A DNA stretch of 64,000 bases from Rhodocollybia butyracea (GCA_015501585.1 JADNRY010000002.1:682001-746000); one strand, 5' to 3'. Positions 10,836-22,987 are shown, counted from the first letter of the stretch. The notes: generated by a model from the letters alone, not told the origin. Program-made: numbers and translations.

Positions 10836-12690
10836 CGTGCCGGCAGTAGCTCTCTAGGGGGCTCAAAAAGGCGGACACGATCTGCAGGGAATTGAAGCTT
10901 GTAATCATCAAGCAAAAAGCGAGACAACAAGTCTGCTCTGATGTTGGCCTTGCCAGCAATGTGTCTAACTCGAATATCTATCCCAGTTTTGAGCACAATA
11001 GCAGCAATAGCAAGAAGAATGGAGTTGTGAGATGATTCTCTTGCTGAGAGTGAGTTGAGAACCTCTACAGAGTCGAGGCTATCAGTATGAATGAGAATAT
11101 GGTGAGGTGGAGTTGGTTTGTGAGCAATGTGATGGATAAGGCAGAGGATAGACAACAGTTCTCTGAAAAAGATGTCAACTTTAGGCTTGCCTTCAGCTGA
11201 AGAGACTTTGTAACAGAAGCCATTTCCTGCATAGACATAGGAAAGGCCAGTGTTACTAGCATCAGTCCAACCCACAAAGTCTGCTTCAGAGTCTGGCCAT
11301 GCTTGTGAATCAACAAACCTAATGCCAATAGCTGACTGGAGTAGTTCAGAAAACCAAGTCAGATCCCTCATAACTTCACCATTGATAGGAATGGAGCGAA
11401 ACTGGAGTGATTTACCACTCATTTTCCTGTACATCTCACTGAGAGCAGGCCTTGCCCAAGGTAGAACATTCAAAGACCAGTTCAGAGAGCCAGCAAGTCT
11501 TTGCCAATCTCTCAGAGCAGCTTTCCTTTCTGGAGAAGCAAGGAACTGTGTGATGTCTGAGACTAGAATCTGAATAGACTCTGCTGAGAGCGAAATGGAT
11601 CCCTTTAGAATGTCCACCCAGAACCCAATAATCTTAAGTGTAGCTCCAGATTCTTGCTTCTTGTCTTCATAAGGACACAGAATGGTGTCCCAGAAGACTA
11701 GTAATTGAACCTGTCTCTTAGGGCGGAGTTGGCCATGGAATAGGACAAGATTTCGCTTAAAATCCCATCCAAAGAAGTCATCCATGTACACATGAAGTCC
11801 AACAATCCCCAACTTGACAGATCCAAACCAACAGAGAAGAGCAGATAAACTGCACCAGCACCTAGGTGATGTTCTAGTGCCAAACACCAAGCGGCGTACA
11901 ATGTGATATCTGCCATCTACAGTGACCACCTGACAGAGTTGCCAAAGTGGGTGGCCAGGCAGATTGAGGAATGCCTTAGCAACATCACTCTTAAACAGGA
12001 TCAGTTCTTCAGTTGGATGCTCCTTCAGCACATCATTGAGAACCTGACCAAAAGTGTGCATATCATCATACTTGACCTTCCCCTCAGCTTTTGGAATGTT
12101 GTCATTCAGACCAGAGCTAGTCTGGTCCATAACAACTCGAGGTTTTCCCTTCTGCCAGACTACAAACATTGGGGAAACCTTCATACCAGGTAGAAGCACA
12201 AAGTCCTCTGGTAGTGCTTCAGACCATCTCCCAGCTGTAACTTCCTGATCTCTGTGAGCTCTGAGTGCAGTAAAATCATCTGGCTCAGTGACATAGTTCT
12301 CAATCCTTTGTTTAGACTCTTCTGCCCATTCAGCATCATAGAAAGGCCAGAATCCCTCTCTAAGGGAGCGCATAACAGAGGCTACAAATGGCTGATTGGG
12401 ATGGGATGAGAGCAGGAGCTCTAAGCGGTCCACATTGAAAGGAGTCTCTACTTTAATGTAAGGAGCCATAGCTTTAAGAGTTGATTGGATCTGAGGATTG
12501 TTCAAGAGATGTAGAGGAGGTGATGGCAAAGGAGGTGCAGAATAAGTAGAAGAGATACTGGGAGGAGTGATATGAGATGAATGAGATGAAGAAGACCATA
12601 AATAACCCCTCCTGAAGCGAGGTGCAGGTGTTAGATCACTGTCAGCAGTCCTCTTAGTACCTGCTAGTGATCTAGGACCTTTGAGGGCGG
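10817..12690 (-). CDS. Reverse transcriptase-RNase H of YR retroelement
   Basis: The first in-frame ATG close to conserved sequence is at 12469 (MAPYIKVETPF); the open frame extends further upstream and overlaps the gag end, so the true start or frameshift site is unknown. RT motifs in order: KPRVVMDQTSSGLND, FKSDVAKAFLNLP, RRLVFGTRTSPR and YMDDFFGWD, the catalytic box. RNase H follows, with FVGWTDAS, ELLSIL, ILIHTDS and VRHIAGKANIRADLLSR. The frame is open to 10817 and overlaps the recombinase ATG. This domain style (RT-RH without integrase) is typical of DIRS/Ngaro elements. Confidence 0.82.
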
Positions 12691-14351
12691 TTTCTACTCT
12701 GATTTCGACGTCTTTCAGTAAGCTTTGAGTAGCATGACTGGCTGTTAATGGCTCTGTGGGCTTCACCACACTCACTGCAATAGCCATGTTTCCTGTTATT
12801 GCTACAAGGGTCTGAGCACCTATCTTCATTCCACAAGATACAAGGTGTATCATGGCGCTTAGAAGGCGATTTGGAAGTGGTAGAAGATGAAGAAGGAGCA
12901 GATCTCTTCTTAGAGGTGGTAGAAAGCATCTCTTTGTGGACAATGAGCCTAAGGCTCTCAGAGTTGCCAAGATCAAAGGGTGTATTGGAGGCCTTTTGGC
13001 GAGCCTCTCTATCCACCCTGATGGCCATAGATGGATCATTGGGAGTAACTCTGAACAGCTCTTGAATCTGAGCTTTATAGGCAATAAGCTCACTCTGCCT
13101 GTTAGGATAGATCTTGAGCAGAGGAACAAGCCAAGCTTCAAATACTCAAAGCCACTGTGACTCAGTAGTGACTGGGAGGCTCTTAATAGACTGCTCTTTC
13201 CTAACCAGCTTAAACTCTGTACCAAAGTCCTTGCTATCATCATAGAGGAAACTGAATCCAGTGACTGCAGCATGGATCTTCTCAAAGTCCACATACTTGT
13301 CCTTGATGATAAGGCGAAGTAGGGACTGAGGGAGTGGCTCAGCAAACATCTGAGCTGAGAGGAGACTAAGTGTAGCATCCACATTGCTGTCCAGAGTGAA
13401 CTGGAGGCGAAGATCCCAGGTGCTCTGTACATGAGAGGGCATAGGAGATGTAGTAGTAAGTGCTGCAAGGTGAGGAGCAGCTTCCAGAAGCGAAACTGGA
13501 AGGCCAGAAGGCACCTTGGAAGTAGAAGAAGCAATAGGCTGGGCAAAGGATGGAGCCACAGCTTGAACAGTACCAGAGTCTGGTTGTTCATTCTCAATCT
13601 CATCATCTGCATTGACAGCAGCAAGCAGGGCTTCATTCTCAGCAAGTTCAGACTCCATAACAGCAAATGCTGCTGCCTGAGCAGCTTGTATAGCAGAAAC
13701 TCGCTCTGGAGAGGCCTGTTGCCTCTGTTTACCTTTAGCAGCAACCTTTCTTTGCCTAGTAAACTCGATTTCATCCCTCTGTATCTGCTGCATCTGGTCC
13801 ACATAGTCACTGACCACAGCAGGATCATGTCTGCTATGATCTTGGAATGCTCTGAAGGCTTGTTTGACAGAGATTTCCCTATTCCTGAACTGTTCAAGGA
13901 CAGCTTGCATCGCTTCAGCAGCAGATCTAACAGCTTCAGCTTCTCTAGCTGCATCTGAGGGTGCAGGAGAGGCAGTGATGCGCCCCAGAAGCGATTTAGA
14001 GGGCATAGAGTGGTGGTGGGAGCGAGGATTGGATGTAGAAGCGGCAGGAGGGTCTGTGAGACGATCTTGGAACGATTTAGAGGGCTGTGAAGCGGCGATC
14101 TGAGCGATCTGAGTGCTAGCAGTGTTGGATGAGCTACCAGAGGTGACTTGGGAAGGTTGGAGCTGTTTAGAGCGAGTTTGGGGAAGATCAGAGCGGATCT
14201 GAGAGAGATTGGAGCGATTCTGGACTGGATTAGAGCGAGATGTGGATGGATTAGGCCCAGATTGGCGCGATCTAGCGCTAGGAAGCGTCCTAGACGAGGT
14301 ATGAAGCGATCCAGTGGCCTGGGATGCAGGATCATAGGTATGATCTTCCAA
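12672..14351 (-). pseudogene. Gag-like ORF of YR retroelement, one in-frame stop
   Basis: ATG at 14351. The N-terminal ~130 residues are Ser/Gln/Asn-rich and disordered. A helical, Gln/Glu-rich middle follows, then a structured region (VDATLSLLSAQMFAEPL). A TGA at 13146-13148 interrupts the frame, which then continues without shift to 12672. The C-terminal part has a basic KRHDTPC stretch and a Cys/His cluster (C-x7-C-x3-C-x6-C-x2-C, then H and C), likely nucleic-acid binding. The stop fits a single base change. The much longer ORF overlapping on the same strand is a different frame here and is not the product. Confidence 0.7.
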
Positions 14352-14434
14352 TTCATCAAGATCTGAGGAATCAGCTCGAGTTTTTGGACATGGAATGGTT
14401 GATATGAAGATGTGTGAGGTATGAGCAAGGAGTA

Positions 14435-15251
14435 TGATGAAAAATCGACTTGATCAAGCAAGATCTAAGTCAGATATCAGTCAGTATAACAGTACACAGG
14501 CAAAAAACATCGATCTAAGCGCACTGAGAGCCCTGATATCCAAGATCTGACAACTAGATCGACTTCAGAGGCTGTAGATGTGTATAGATCTGTTATGGAT
14601 GTGTTGTGGGCTCTGTTCAGTGAAAGATCAGTTAGATCAGTGAAAAAGCGCACCAATTCCTTTGATCTGAGACTCTGTGAGCAAAAGCTAGAGTCTGTGC
14701 AGTCAAAAGGAGGTGCTGTGAGGCGATGTTTGAGCTATCAGAGCTGTATAGAGTGGACAGATGTCCTTACCAGTCACCAGAAGCGAAGTTGATGGTGGGG
14801 GAAGGAAGGAAAGAAGCACAGGACCTTGTCAGATTTCTAATCATGTTCTCACAGGCCTCTGCTCGGAACTCCGGCACCTGTAAGAACTAGAAACTCGACA
14901 GGGACACTGGCTGATCATCTGTCCAAAGTGGCAGCTGACCAGAGGTGGTCATGTGCTGAAAAACTCGAAATGCAAAGTCCAAGTTAGAGTGCAGGATTTC
15001 GAAAATGGAATCGCGGAAGAACGAAGATAGGTAGCGCTTCGATTCTTTTCGCGATTTGTTAAGGACATGATAGAGTACCTATGACAGTAATAGCAGGACC
15101 GCATGGTACTGCGATGAGGCGCGGCGGACTTGCAATGAATTCATGTTCACTGAAAAGTGATGAATTGTGCATTGCAAGTCCTGGATGGTATCTGTTGTTT
15201 GCAGAGGCCTTCAGAAAGTCTCCCTACCCTTGGAATCCGCCTTCATGTCGA
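14435..15251 (-). repeat. A1 terminal repeat of YR element
   Basis: Left terminal repeat in element orientation, directly upstream of gag; matches A2 at 8350-9167. It would hold the element promoter by analogy, though no TATA box stood out. Confidence 0.78.
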
Positions 15252-15907
15252 ACATTGAATATGAGTGGGATCCTAGCACTTGGAATGGTCAAAAGTTGGT
15301 GCGCAAAGAAGACTACAAACAATATGTATTTCATTGCACCCAATCTCACAAGGAATACCATGAGGTCATTGACTTTGGGGAGTGACTGTCGACTGTCCAA
15401 AAGTGCCTTGATAAGATGACATTGGAGCTGCTCAGGCATGCTTTTGACTGCACATCAGACCACAATATGAAAATGATAAAATCCTTCTGACAGAAAATTC
15501 TAACTTACTACTACCTGGATGAAGCTGTATCAGTTGGACTTGCTTTTCATGAGTAGGTAGTTTGATTAGAGGTATTGGTGGCAGTTAGACAGTTTTGTCT
15601 AGTGACCTATGCATCCATATGCAAGGGCAAGTCTATTCCTGATATCCCTCTTTGTCTGCAAGAGTATAAGTTTTACAATTCCCCATTTGTTCTGGCAAAG
15701 AAGTCAAAAACAGCTGGTCCTTTGAAATTGAAAACAACCACTCCAGCGAAGTTGAAGACAGCCCCTCCAGCCAAGAATCCTCAAGGAAATAATCTGGCAG
15801 TGAAGCCGATGTCCAAGAATAAGACTAAAAGCAGTCCTGCCATGCCACTAGTAGCTTTCACAGCTAACTTCAACAAAAAAATTGAGAAAGAGGGGAATGA
15901 CAGCTAA
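15252..15907 (+). pseudogene. Hypothetical ORF, 3' part, beyond the YR element
   Basis: An open frame resumes with EYEWDPSTWNGQKLV and CTQSHKEYHEVIDFGE. A TGA at about 15382 interrupts it, and the same frame then reads LSTVQKCLDKMTLELL. A second plus-strand ORF (15575-15907; its first codon is GTG) begins MVAVRQFCLVTYA and continues into a Lys/Pro/Ala-rich tail. Together with 7431-8154 these may be one gene split by the YR element. Family unknown. Confidence 0.4.
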
Positions 15908-16048
15908 GGATGGACATGAGTCCAGGTCCTAACAGGTGACCCATGGATTTGACATGTGGGAATACCTGTCTGAGGTTCCCACGGGTCCAGGTCAGTCACA
16001 GGTCATCCTTTGGTGACTTCCAGACCTTGTAAAGTACCATTCTAGTAT

Positions 16049-16954
16049 CTATGCCTTTCATCACTCAGTAGTGAATAAGTTAGCCAAAATTCAGGCCCCA
16101 GGCCCATAAATTAAGTGCATCATAAAGTGCTATGTACTGAATACATGCATGTAAGAACTAAAGGAATGCATACTACAAAACAGAGTTGAAAAAGAAAACA
16201 CAAAACAAACATACATTGGTTTGTACAGTTACATCAAGATAGAAAGAGGGAGAGGAGGGAGGGTGATGAAAAATCAACTTGATCAAGCAAGATCTAAGTC
16301 AGATATCAGTCAGTATACAGTACAGAGGCAAAAAACATTGATCTAAGCACACTGAGAGCCCTGATATCCAAGATCTGACAACTAGGTTGACTTCAGAGGC
16401 TGTAGATGTGTATAGATCTGTTATGGATGTGTTATGGGCTCTGTTCAGTGAAAGATCAGTTAGATCAGTGAAAAAGCGCACCAATTCCTTTGATCTGAGA
16501 CTCTGTGAGCAAGAGCTAGAGTCTGTGCAGTCAAAAGGAGGTGCTGTAAGGCAATGTTTGAGCTATCAGAGCTGTATAGAGTGAACAGATGTCCTTACCA
16601 GTCACCAGAAGCGAAGTTGATGGTGGGAGAAGGAAGGAAAGAAGCACAGGACCTTGTCAGATCTCTAATCATGTTCTCACAGGCCTCTGCTCAGAACTCC
16701 AGCACCTGTAAGAACTAGAAACTCAACAGGGACACTGGCTGATCATCTGTCCAAAGTGGCAGCTGACCAGAGGTGGTCATGTGCTGAAAAACTCGAAATG
16801 CAAAGTCCAAGTTGTAGAGTGCTGGATTTTGAAAATAAAATCACGGAAGAACGAAGATAGGTAGCGCTTTGGTTATTTTTGCAATTTGTTAAGGACATGA
16901 TAGAGTACCTATGACAGTAATTGCAGGACCGCACAGTACTACGATGAAGCGCGC
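16049..16954 (-). repeat. Solo B-spacer-A remnant of YR element (5' portion)
   Basis: It contains a B repeat (16049-16136), spacer and most of an A repeat (16264-16954), in the same arrangement as 8155-9167 but without B1 or coding genes beyond. The remaining ~127 bp of A are at 36802-36928, on the far side of the Gypsy element. It is more diverged than the other copies, mostly by CG to TG/CA changes. It looks like the product of A1 x A2 recombination, the YR-element equivalent of a solo LTR. Confidence 0.72.
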
Positions 16955-18795
16955 TATTAGGCCTAAAATCGGCCTAAGGCATGTAACCGTACATTTTGAC
17001 AATTTGTACGTGTTATACAATGCAATAAGAGAGTTATATGGAGCCCGAGCGTGATAGCTGTTGCCGAGGCAAAGAACTTAACAATAATACTCAGCGAGCC
17101 GTGAAGGTACGCCCACAAGCGTAGCCTAGAGCCAAGCTAGCGAGGATACCTGGGCTGCCCGGAGATGTAACGCTAGATTGTCAATCTAGTTATACCCAAG
17201 AGTGTAGACTCTCTAAACTACAGGACATCTCGAAGCGGGATAAGTACTAAGCCAATGCGTTACTCGAGGGAAGGAATTATGAGGGAAGGCATCCCTCGCA
17301 CTAAGACCCCCAACGAGCTATGTTAAGATGTGGACTTTACAGTCCGTAACAATGGACCAGAACGATCCCGAGGAAACCGTAAAGATCTATTCGCGGCGCC
17401 AGTCGCAACCATGAGGATGGTAGAAACATGCTTAGCGGTCCTACGGAAAGCTACGTGCCGGGATAGCCTTGGCAAATCGAAACATTTGATCTTAGAAATC
17501 ATACACGGAAGGTCTTATCCGTTAAAGCCGACTATCGGGAATCACTTGTACATACTCAGCGCAGTTGCTCAAGATTATCATAAGTGGTGTCGTTGGAAAG
17601 CTAGATAACAGGCCTTCTCGAGAGAATGTTAATCACACTCAGGATGGACAGAACTATCCAAGGAATAGAATGAAACTCACCCAAGGGAAACCGGGCGGCG
17701 AGTGATCATGAAGCGCAAAGGTACTCCTGACCCCGGAGAATTGTGGAGTAACCGGAGAAACCTCGCTCGGATCAAAACACTCTAAAACTATGTTAATCCT
17801 CACGAAATCATATTTTACCTCTGATATATACCCAAGAATGGACTATTTCTTTATCGTGTGTACCATATATAGGCTGGAGTTTCCTTTCCAAGCCAGATTC
17901 CTCTGTTCCACTCTCGTTCCGTCTCTCTCCGTATCTGTTTCATCTATTTTTCGTATTAAACTCTCTCTACTCAGTATATAAGCCAGATATATTTATTCAA
18001 TAAGACAAGTTTCTTGCCCTCGACTTGACTGCTAAGACCAGTGCTCCGTAGAACGTGCCCACGGGATCAGTAGCGTGACGCCTCCTGACTTGGTTATCTT
18101 AAGAAAGTAATAAACTTCACGCGCTTCGCAAAGCCCATTTATATCTTGATCAAATTTAAGTGTGTAGAGTTCTCTCGAACTCCAGATCAACTCAAATCTA
18201 GTTGCTTCCTTAGAGGGGACGGCTTCTAGTAAGGGATTATTCGGCTCCAGAGTGAGGGTTCCTTAGTTGACTTCTTCACGAAGTTAGACAAGCCACTAAG
18301 ATTGTGGTACGAGTTCCTAGTGATTAAGTTCACTCACAATATCATAGCTTGGCCCAGAGTTTGGTCGAGGACTTTACGGCGTCACAGCAGCTAGTGCCAG
18401 AGTTTGCCTAGGGTTGTTGACAAACCTCGAGATTACTATTCTAGCTAGAGCCAGAGTTTGCCTAGGAGAATCTTAGTTTCGTTGCATTGGTTTTGGTTTT
18501 GGTTAATTGATTTGGACATACACACCTGGTTCCCTCGTACACTCATACACCCCAACTAGGCTTCTCTCGACTTAGTTCTAAGAGTTGTCTAAGCTTAGTT
18601 ACCCACGTTAGCGCTACAGTCTTGAACCTGGAGCAGTCGCGCGCGTACATCCGATATTACAAGTCTTTCCCTCGGGGAATCTCTGACAACCCGCCCTCGC
18701 TCCCTTACATATCGATAGTCTGGTTAGGTGCGGTAGTGTTTTTGTTAGGTTGTTTTATAGCACCTTTCGCATACCTACACGTAAATACCCAAATA
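16955..18795 (+). repeat. 5' LTR of Ty3/Gypsy element
   Basis: 1841 bp, from TATTAGGCC to CCCAAATA; the ends form a short TATT/AATA inverted repeat rather than TG...CA. Candidate promoter elements are ATATATAGGC near 17865 and TATATAAGCC near 17980. A phrase CCAGAGTTTGCCTAG occurs twice (about 18400 and 18450). It differs from the 3' LTR by 24 substitutions counted by eye, 23 of them transitions. Confidence 0.9.
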
Positions 18796-18797
18796 TC

Positions 18798-18815
18798 TGG
18801 AGCCCACCGCGAGGG
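18798..18815 (+). other. Candidate primer binding site
   Basis: TGGAGCCCACCGCGAGG starts two bases after the LTR end. It begins with TGG, as expected for pairing with a tRNA 3' CCA end. The primer tRNA cannot be named without comparison to the host tRNA set. Confidence 0.5.
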
Positions 18816-19368
18816 GTGGAATCTAATTTTATCGGATTTTACTACAAACCTAGTCCTTGGGTTAGTAGAGTTCATCTTCTTTGTCCTTCGTTCGCTAGTC
18901 CACAAGATTAGTGATCCCTCGGATAATACACCTGATTCAGAGTCAACTCTTTCCGGAGTAGGCGAACTTCCTGATCCGGGAACATCTGAATTAAGACGCA
19001 GTAAAAGAGTACCTAAACCTCGAGAACGATATAATAGTAGCGTCGAACCTGAATGTCGACCTCCTTTTTCTGTCACTCGAGCAGGATCTAGCACTCCGTC
19101 TTCACGCGGATCTAAACCAAGCATAGTCCGTGCAACTTCTGAAACAACTCACGTTGCCAAGAAGTCTTTAAAAGGGAAAGCAAAAGCAGATCCCACTGAT
19201 ACTACTCAAGCCAGTTCAAGTACAAGGGGTGCTCCAGCCCGTGTGCAAGGCAACTTGACTAGTCAACCTTCATCTTCATCTTCATCTCTTCCTCGTATTC
19301 CCGAGGAAATCTCTCAGTTAGCTACAGCAGTTAACCAACTCTCGTCTTCTATTTTAAACAATCTTACA

Positions 19369-20892
19369 ATGAGTACTACTACAAGCAATAACAACCCGGG
19401 TTCGAGCGGGAACGCTGGAGGCTCTAGTGGAAACGCTGGAGGTTCGAGTGGTTCTGGCGGATCTGGTGGTGCAGCTCCCACGGGAACAAATGCTACGGTT
19501 GCGCAATTGTTTGGAGACAAAATTAAGTTAACACAAGATGAGCTCGATGAATATAACTCGAAGTACCTTCCTAAGCGTAGTAAAACAGCGACACTATTTA
19601 ATAAAGATGATCCGTCTATGTTGAATGGTTGGATTGAGGATACTACTCGATTCATTGCCGCGGCAAATATTACCAAGGAAGCAGCAAAAGTGGCGTTGGC
19701 GTTGGACTGGATGACTTATTCCACTCGGGAAGCATACAAGTATCTACCCTCCGTTGCAACTCCTAATTTGCAACAGTTCTTTAGAGATTTACGAGCAATC
19801 TTCTCTGAATTGGTAGATAGTGAGCTTGGTTCACGCCAAGAGCTCGAGATCTTAACCGGGAAGTTCACACCTCTGGACATTGGTAAACATCAAAAGATCA
19901 TGATGTATAACCGGGAGTTTAAGAATCTCGTGGATAAGCTGATGAAACCACCGGCAATCCTTTCCAACACTGAAGCTGTCAAGGCATATCTTGTGCCCAT
20001 GAGCGAAAGGTTGTATTTAGCGATTTCCGCGCGTTTGTCACAGAATGTTACGCATGTTCAGTTGTTGTCTCGTCGCCATGAAGATCCTTATCTACTTTCA
20101 GAAGTCATGGAAGCAGCCGAGAGTCCAGATTTCAGAACCCTCGATACCTATTATGGTAACGGAGCTCGTCCAACTGGATCTCAAGGTGTTCCTGACTCTG
20201 CCGAAACTTATAGTTGAGGTGCATTATCGTTCAGATTCTCTCCTCATCTTCCAGAGACCACTCCCGCGGATCCCGTGAAAGTGGAACCTAAGCAGGAAGA
20301 AGTGTCGGAAGTTCTCGCGGGAATTGCCTCGATTAAAGATACTATCGCTCTGAACAGGAAAGAGACTAATTTAGTCTTGGATGGTCACCAAAAGGCTATC
20401 TCCTCGATGATGAGCTTAATGAAGGATAATATAGAATCCAAACGCTCAGGATACACATCAACGCAAGTTACTGCGCCGCAGAATACCTCGAAGACCATTC
20501 CGGATTGGGGGCAGGGTTATTTTATGTGCGGGTCACTAGAACATCGCATGTCGGAGTGCCAATTCTTTAATTCCTATAAGGATAAAGGATGGTTAGTTCC
20601 TGACACTACTCCCGGGTCGAAGAAGTATACTTTGTGCGATGGTACGCCGTTGCCGAGGAACGACCCTAGTGAATCTCGCCCAGAAAAGATTGCAAGGATT
20701 GCAAAATCCAAAGGCTGGGATAAGGGTGGAACCAATGCATTCTTTGTCGAGGAAGAAGACTACTTGGATACCGAGGAGCAAGAGCCTCACCTCACTTTGT
20801 TTTTGGCTTCCATGAAAAAGCTAATGGAAAAACATGAGACGAACAGTCGTTATATCGCCGGCTCCGGGGAATCCAAGGAGTCGGGAAACTAA
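19369..20892 (+). pseudogene. Gag of Ty3/Gypsy element, in-frame stop
   Basis: The first in-frame ATG is 19369, though the frame is open from inside the LTR. After a Ser/Gly-rich start comes a capsid-like region (LFNKDDPSMLNGWIEDTTRF, FFRDLRAIFSEL, LTGKFTPL). A TGA at 20215-20217 breaks the frame; CGA to TGA would explain it. The same frame continues to 20892. The zinc knuckle reads YFMCGSLEHRMSEC, where the first Cys of the usual C-x2-C-x4-H-x4-C is Tyr, a further sign of decay. It would form the virus-like particle that packages element RNA. Confidence 0.8.
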
Positions 20893-21232
20893 TTGCTTCG
20901 GCGATGCAGGGTAGAGTCACTAGAGGAAATACTCTAGGCAAGCAGGCAGACTCGAAAAAGCCCACATCTACGAAGGAATTGGTTAAGAAGGTAGGCCCGC
21001 CGACAAAAGGTACCCTTAGGGAACCCCTAATTGAAAAGCCACCACCTAAAAGCCCTGCTATTAAAGAGAAACATAAACAAGTGGAAGTCGTGATTCCCGT
21101 GAAAAAGAAGTTTGTTGAGAAAGCTGTTGTCGGCGACGATGACGAGTTCTCTCGAGATGGAACTGGAATTATCCTTGATAAGGAAGCTGACGAAGAGTTC
21201 ACTCAGAGTCTGGCTGAATTAAGGGAAGAAGC

Positions 21233-21528
21233 TGTTAGAGAAATCAGGTGACCAGGATCAAGGAGTACCTTGTCCCAAATCAAGTGACCTTGAAACAGGA
21301 GGGAAATAAATGTTGACACTAGCTGGGATTGAACCAGCGACCACACAGTACTCTAGACTGGTGCTCTAACCAACTGAGCTATAGTGCCAATGGTTAGAGT
21401 ATGGATGTTAAGCCATATATCACTATGAGGATTGTTAGTCACTCAACTGGCCCACATTCATGTTGTACTGAAGCGGTTAGTCTTAGTACTAGAATGATGT
21501 AACCAGGGTCCAATTGCTAATGCCAACA
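21233..21528 (-). repeat. TRIM family B solo LTR in Gypsy protease ORF
   Basis: 296 bp, TGTTAGAGAAATC...AATGCCAACA, with target duplication GAAGC at 21228-21232 and 21529-21533. The host frame is restored across the site, proving insertion after the Gypsy element. Confidence 0.93.
21314..21388 (-). tRNA. tRNA-like sequence inside TRIM-B LTR
   Basis: Same cloverleaf and boxes as the copy at 22988-23062; no difference seen in the A and B boxes. Confidence 0.7.
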
Positions 21529-22987
21529 GAAGCTCCTATTCCCGAGATAACTAAGGTTACTCATAGACCATTCGACGCGGTGAAACCACATGCGGTTCAT
21601 CCCATTCCACGCAATCAACCACGTCTAGAAACCCAAGATAAAGACAATCCTGTCAAGGAGAAGTCTGTCGAGGATAATGGACCCAAATTTAATATTAGAA
21701 GTGGATTTCACTTACCTGGAGTCGAGGAAGAAGTCGCTCGAAAGTTGTTCAATGCAGAAGTAACGCTGACATCAGAGGAGCTATTAGCGCTGAGCCGCCC
21801 TCTCCAGAAAATTATGTTAAGGAAAGCTAGGAACGTCAGGGTAACTCCTACTAAGAGGAAGAATGCTTACATTAGTACCCTCCTCGAAGATGGCACAGAA
21901 GTACCTGAGGAGCTGGAACTTCCTTGCGGGAACGAATTCGATAGTTATATCTCCATGGATAGCATTAAGCTTGATAGTGAAGAGATCTTCGAAGTCCTCG
22001 AGCATAACCATAATGGTTTGAAAGCCGGTTCCATAGTACAATGTGACCCTGTCGAAGCCTTTAAAGCAGACTTACCCAAAGGTGACGAGCGCCGTAATTT
22101 GGTAATTGTCGCGGGAAGATCTAGTAGTCTCCGGTGTATTAACATGAAGATCAATCATCAGGATGGAACAACCGAGGCAATCCTCGACAGTGGCTGTCAG
22201 ATCGTAGCAATAGATCATCAGACTGCTGTAGAGTTGAATTTGGTCTGGGACCCTACTGTAACGATTCGTCTGCAGGATGTACACGGAGGTCTCGAGGAAA
22301 CCGCAGGTCTTGCTAGAAATGTTCCTTTCCAGATTGGTGAAATTACAATCTATCTGCAACTGCATGTGCAACAGCGGGCACCATTTGAAGTGCTGATTGG
22401 TAGGCCATTTGACGTTCTCACGGAATCCGTGATAAAGAATCATGCGGATGGTAGCCAAGAGGTGACGATTACGGACCCCAACACCGGGAATAAATGTACT
22501 ATGGGTACACATATTCGCTCTACGAGACGAAGACTTAGGACTGACAATCCCAAGTTCAAACCCAAACTAGTCCCGGAGCATGCAGGAAGTAGTAACAATC
22601 CTGTCAAGGAGGAACAGGGAAATTTTTAAACCTCGAGGATCTGAGTAGCGATCAAGGAGAGGTAGAATTTGCTATGAGTTTCCATTTTGACGATAATCGT
22701 GATATTGTATGTGATGGATATAAGTTCGCAGAAACGGGGCAGTTTTCCGAGCAGGAGTTAAGCGAAGCCTATGTCATGGCTTCGAGAAATTTCATTGCGC
22801 AGAAAGCGCCCGAGGACAATGAACTTATTGAAGCCTACGTAAATAAATGTTGGCATTAGCAATTGGACCCTGGTTACATCATTCTAGTACTAAGACTAAC
22901 CGCTTCAGTACAACATGAATGTGGGCCAGTTGAGTGACTAACAATCCTCATAGTGATATATGGCTTAACATCCATACTCTAACCATT

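Larger units (their letters stand above)
8155..15251 (-). mobile_element. DIRS/Ngaro-like tyrosine-recombinase retrotransposon
   Basis: Element of about 7.1 kb on the minus strand, in the order A1 (15251-14435), gag, RT-RNase H, tyrosine recombinase, B1 (9256-9168), A2 (9167-8350), spacer, B2 (8220-8155). A1 equals A2 and B1 resembles B2, which is the split direct repeat layout of Ngaro-type elements. It has no DDE integrase and no target duplication, as expected for recombinase-mediated insertion. No methyltransferase domain was seen, favouring Ngaro over DIRS proper. All three genes carry lesions or overlaps that make this copy non-autonomous. It sits in a hypothetical ORF (7431-8154 / 15252 onward). 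Confidence 0.8.
20904..22629 (+). pseudogene. Linker and retropepsin-like protease ORF, split by TRIM
   Basis: The frame is open from 20904, interrupted by the TRIM-B solo LTR at 21233-21528 (TSD GAAGC), and continues in the same phase to 22629. The first ~200 residues are charged and low-complexity. The protease part has AILDSGCQIVAID with the DSG catalytic site (about 22180) and a later FEVLIGRPFDVL flap/core motif, giving a typical clan AA fold. It would cleave the Gag and Pol precursors. Confidence 0.8.

Noticed and set aside
10817..14461. A single 1214-codon minus-strand protein
   Set aside because: Only the part after about 12690 matches RT-RNase H. The first half is a Leu/Ser-rich shadow of the real gag frame, which starts at 14351 and has coding texture and a Cys cluster.
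17330..17608. 92-codon ORF in both Gypsy LTRs
   Set aside because: Present in both because the LTRs are copies; no conserved domain and no exon signals.
19314..19676. 120-codon minus-strand ORF opposite gag
   Set aside because: Shadow of the Gly/Ser-rich gag start; Pro/Leu-rich composition follows from the complement.
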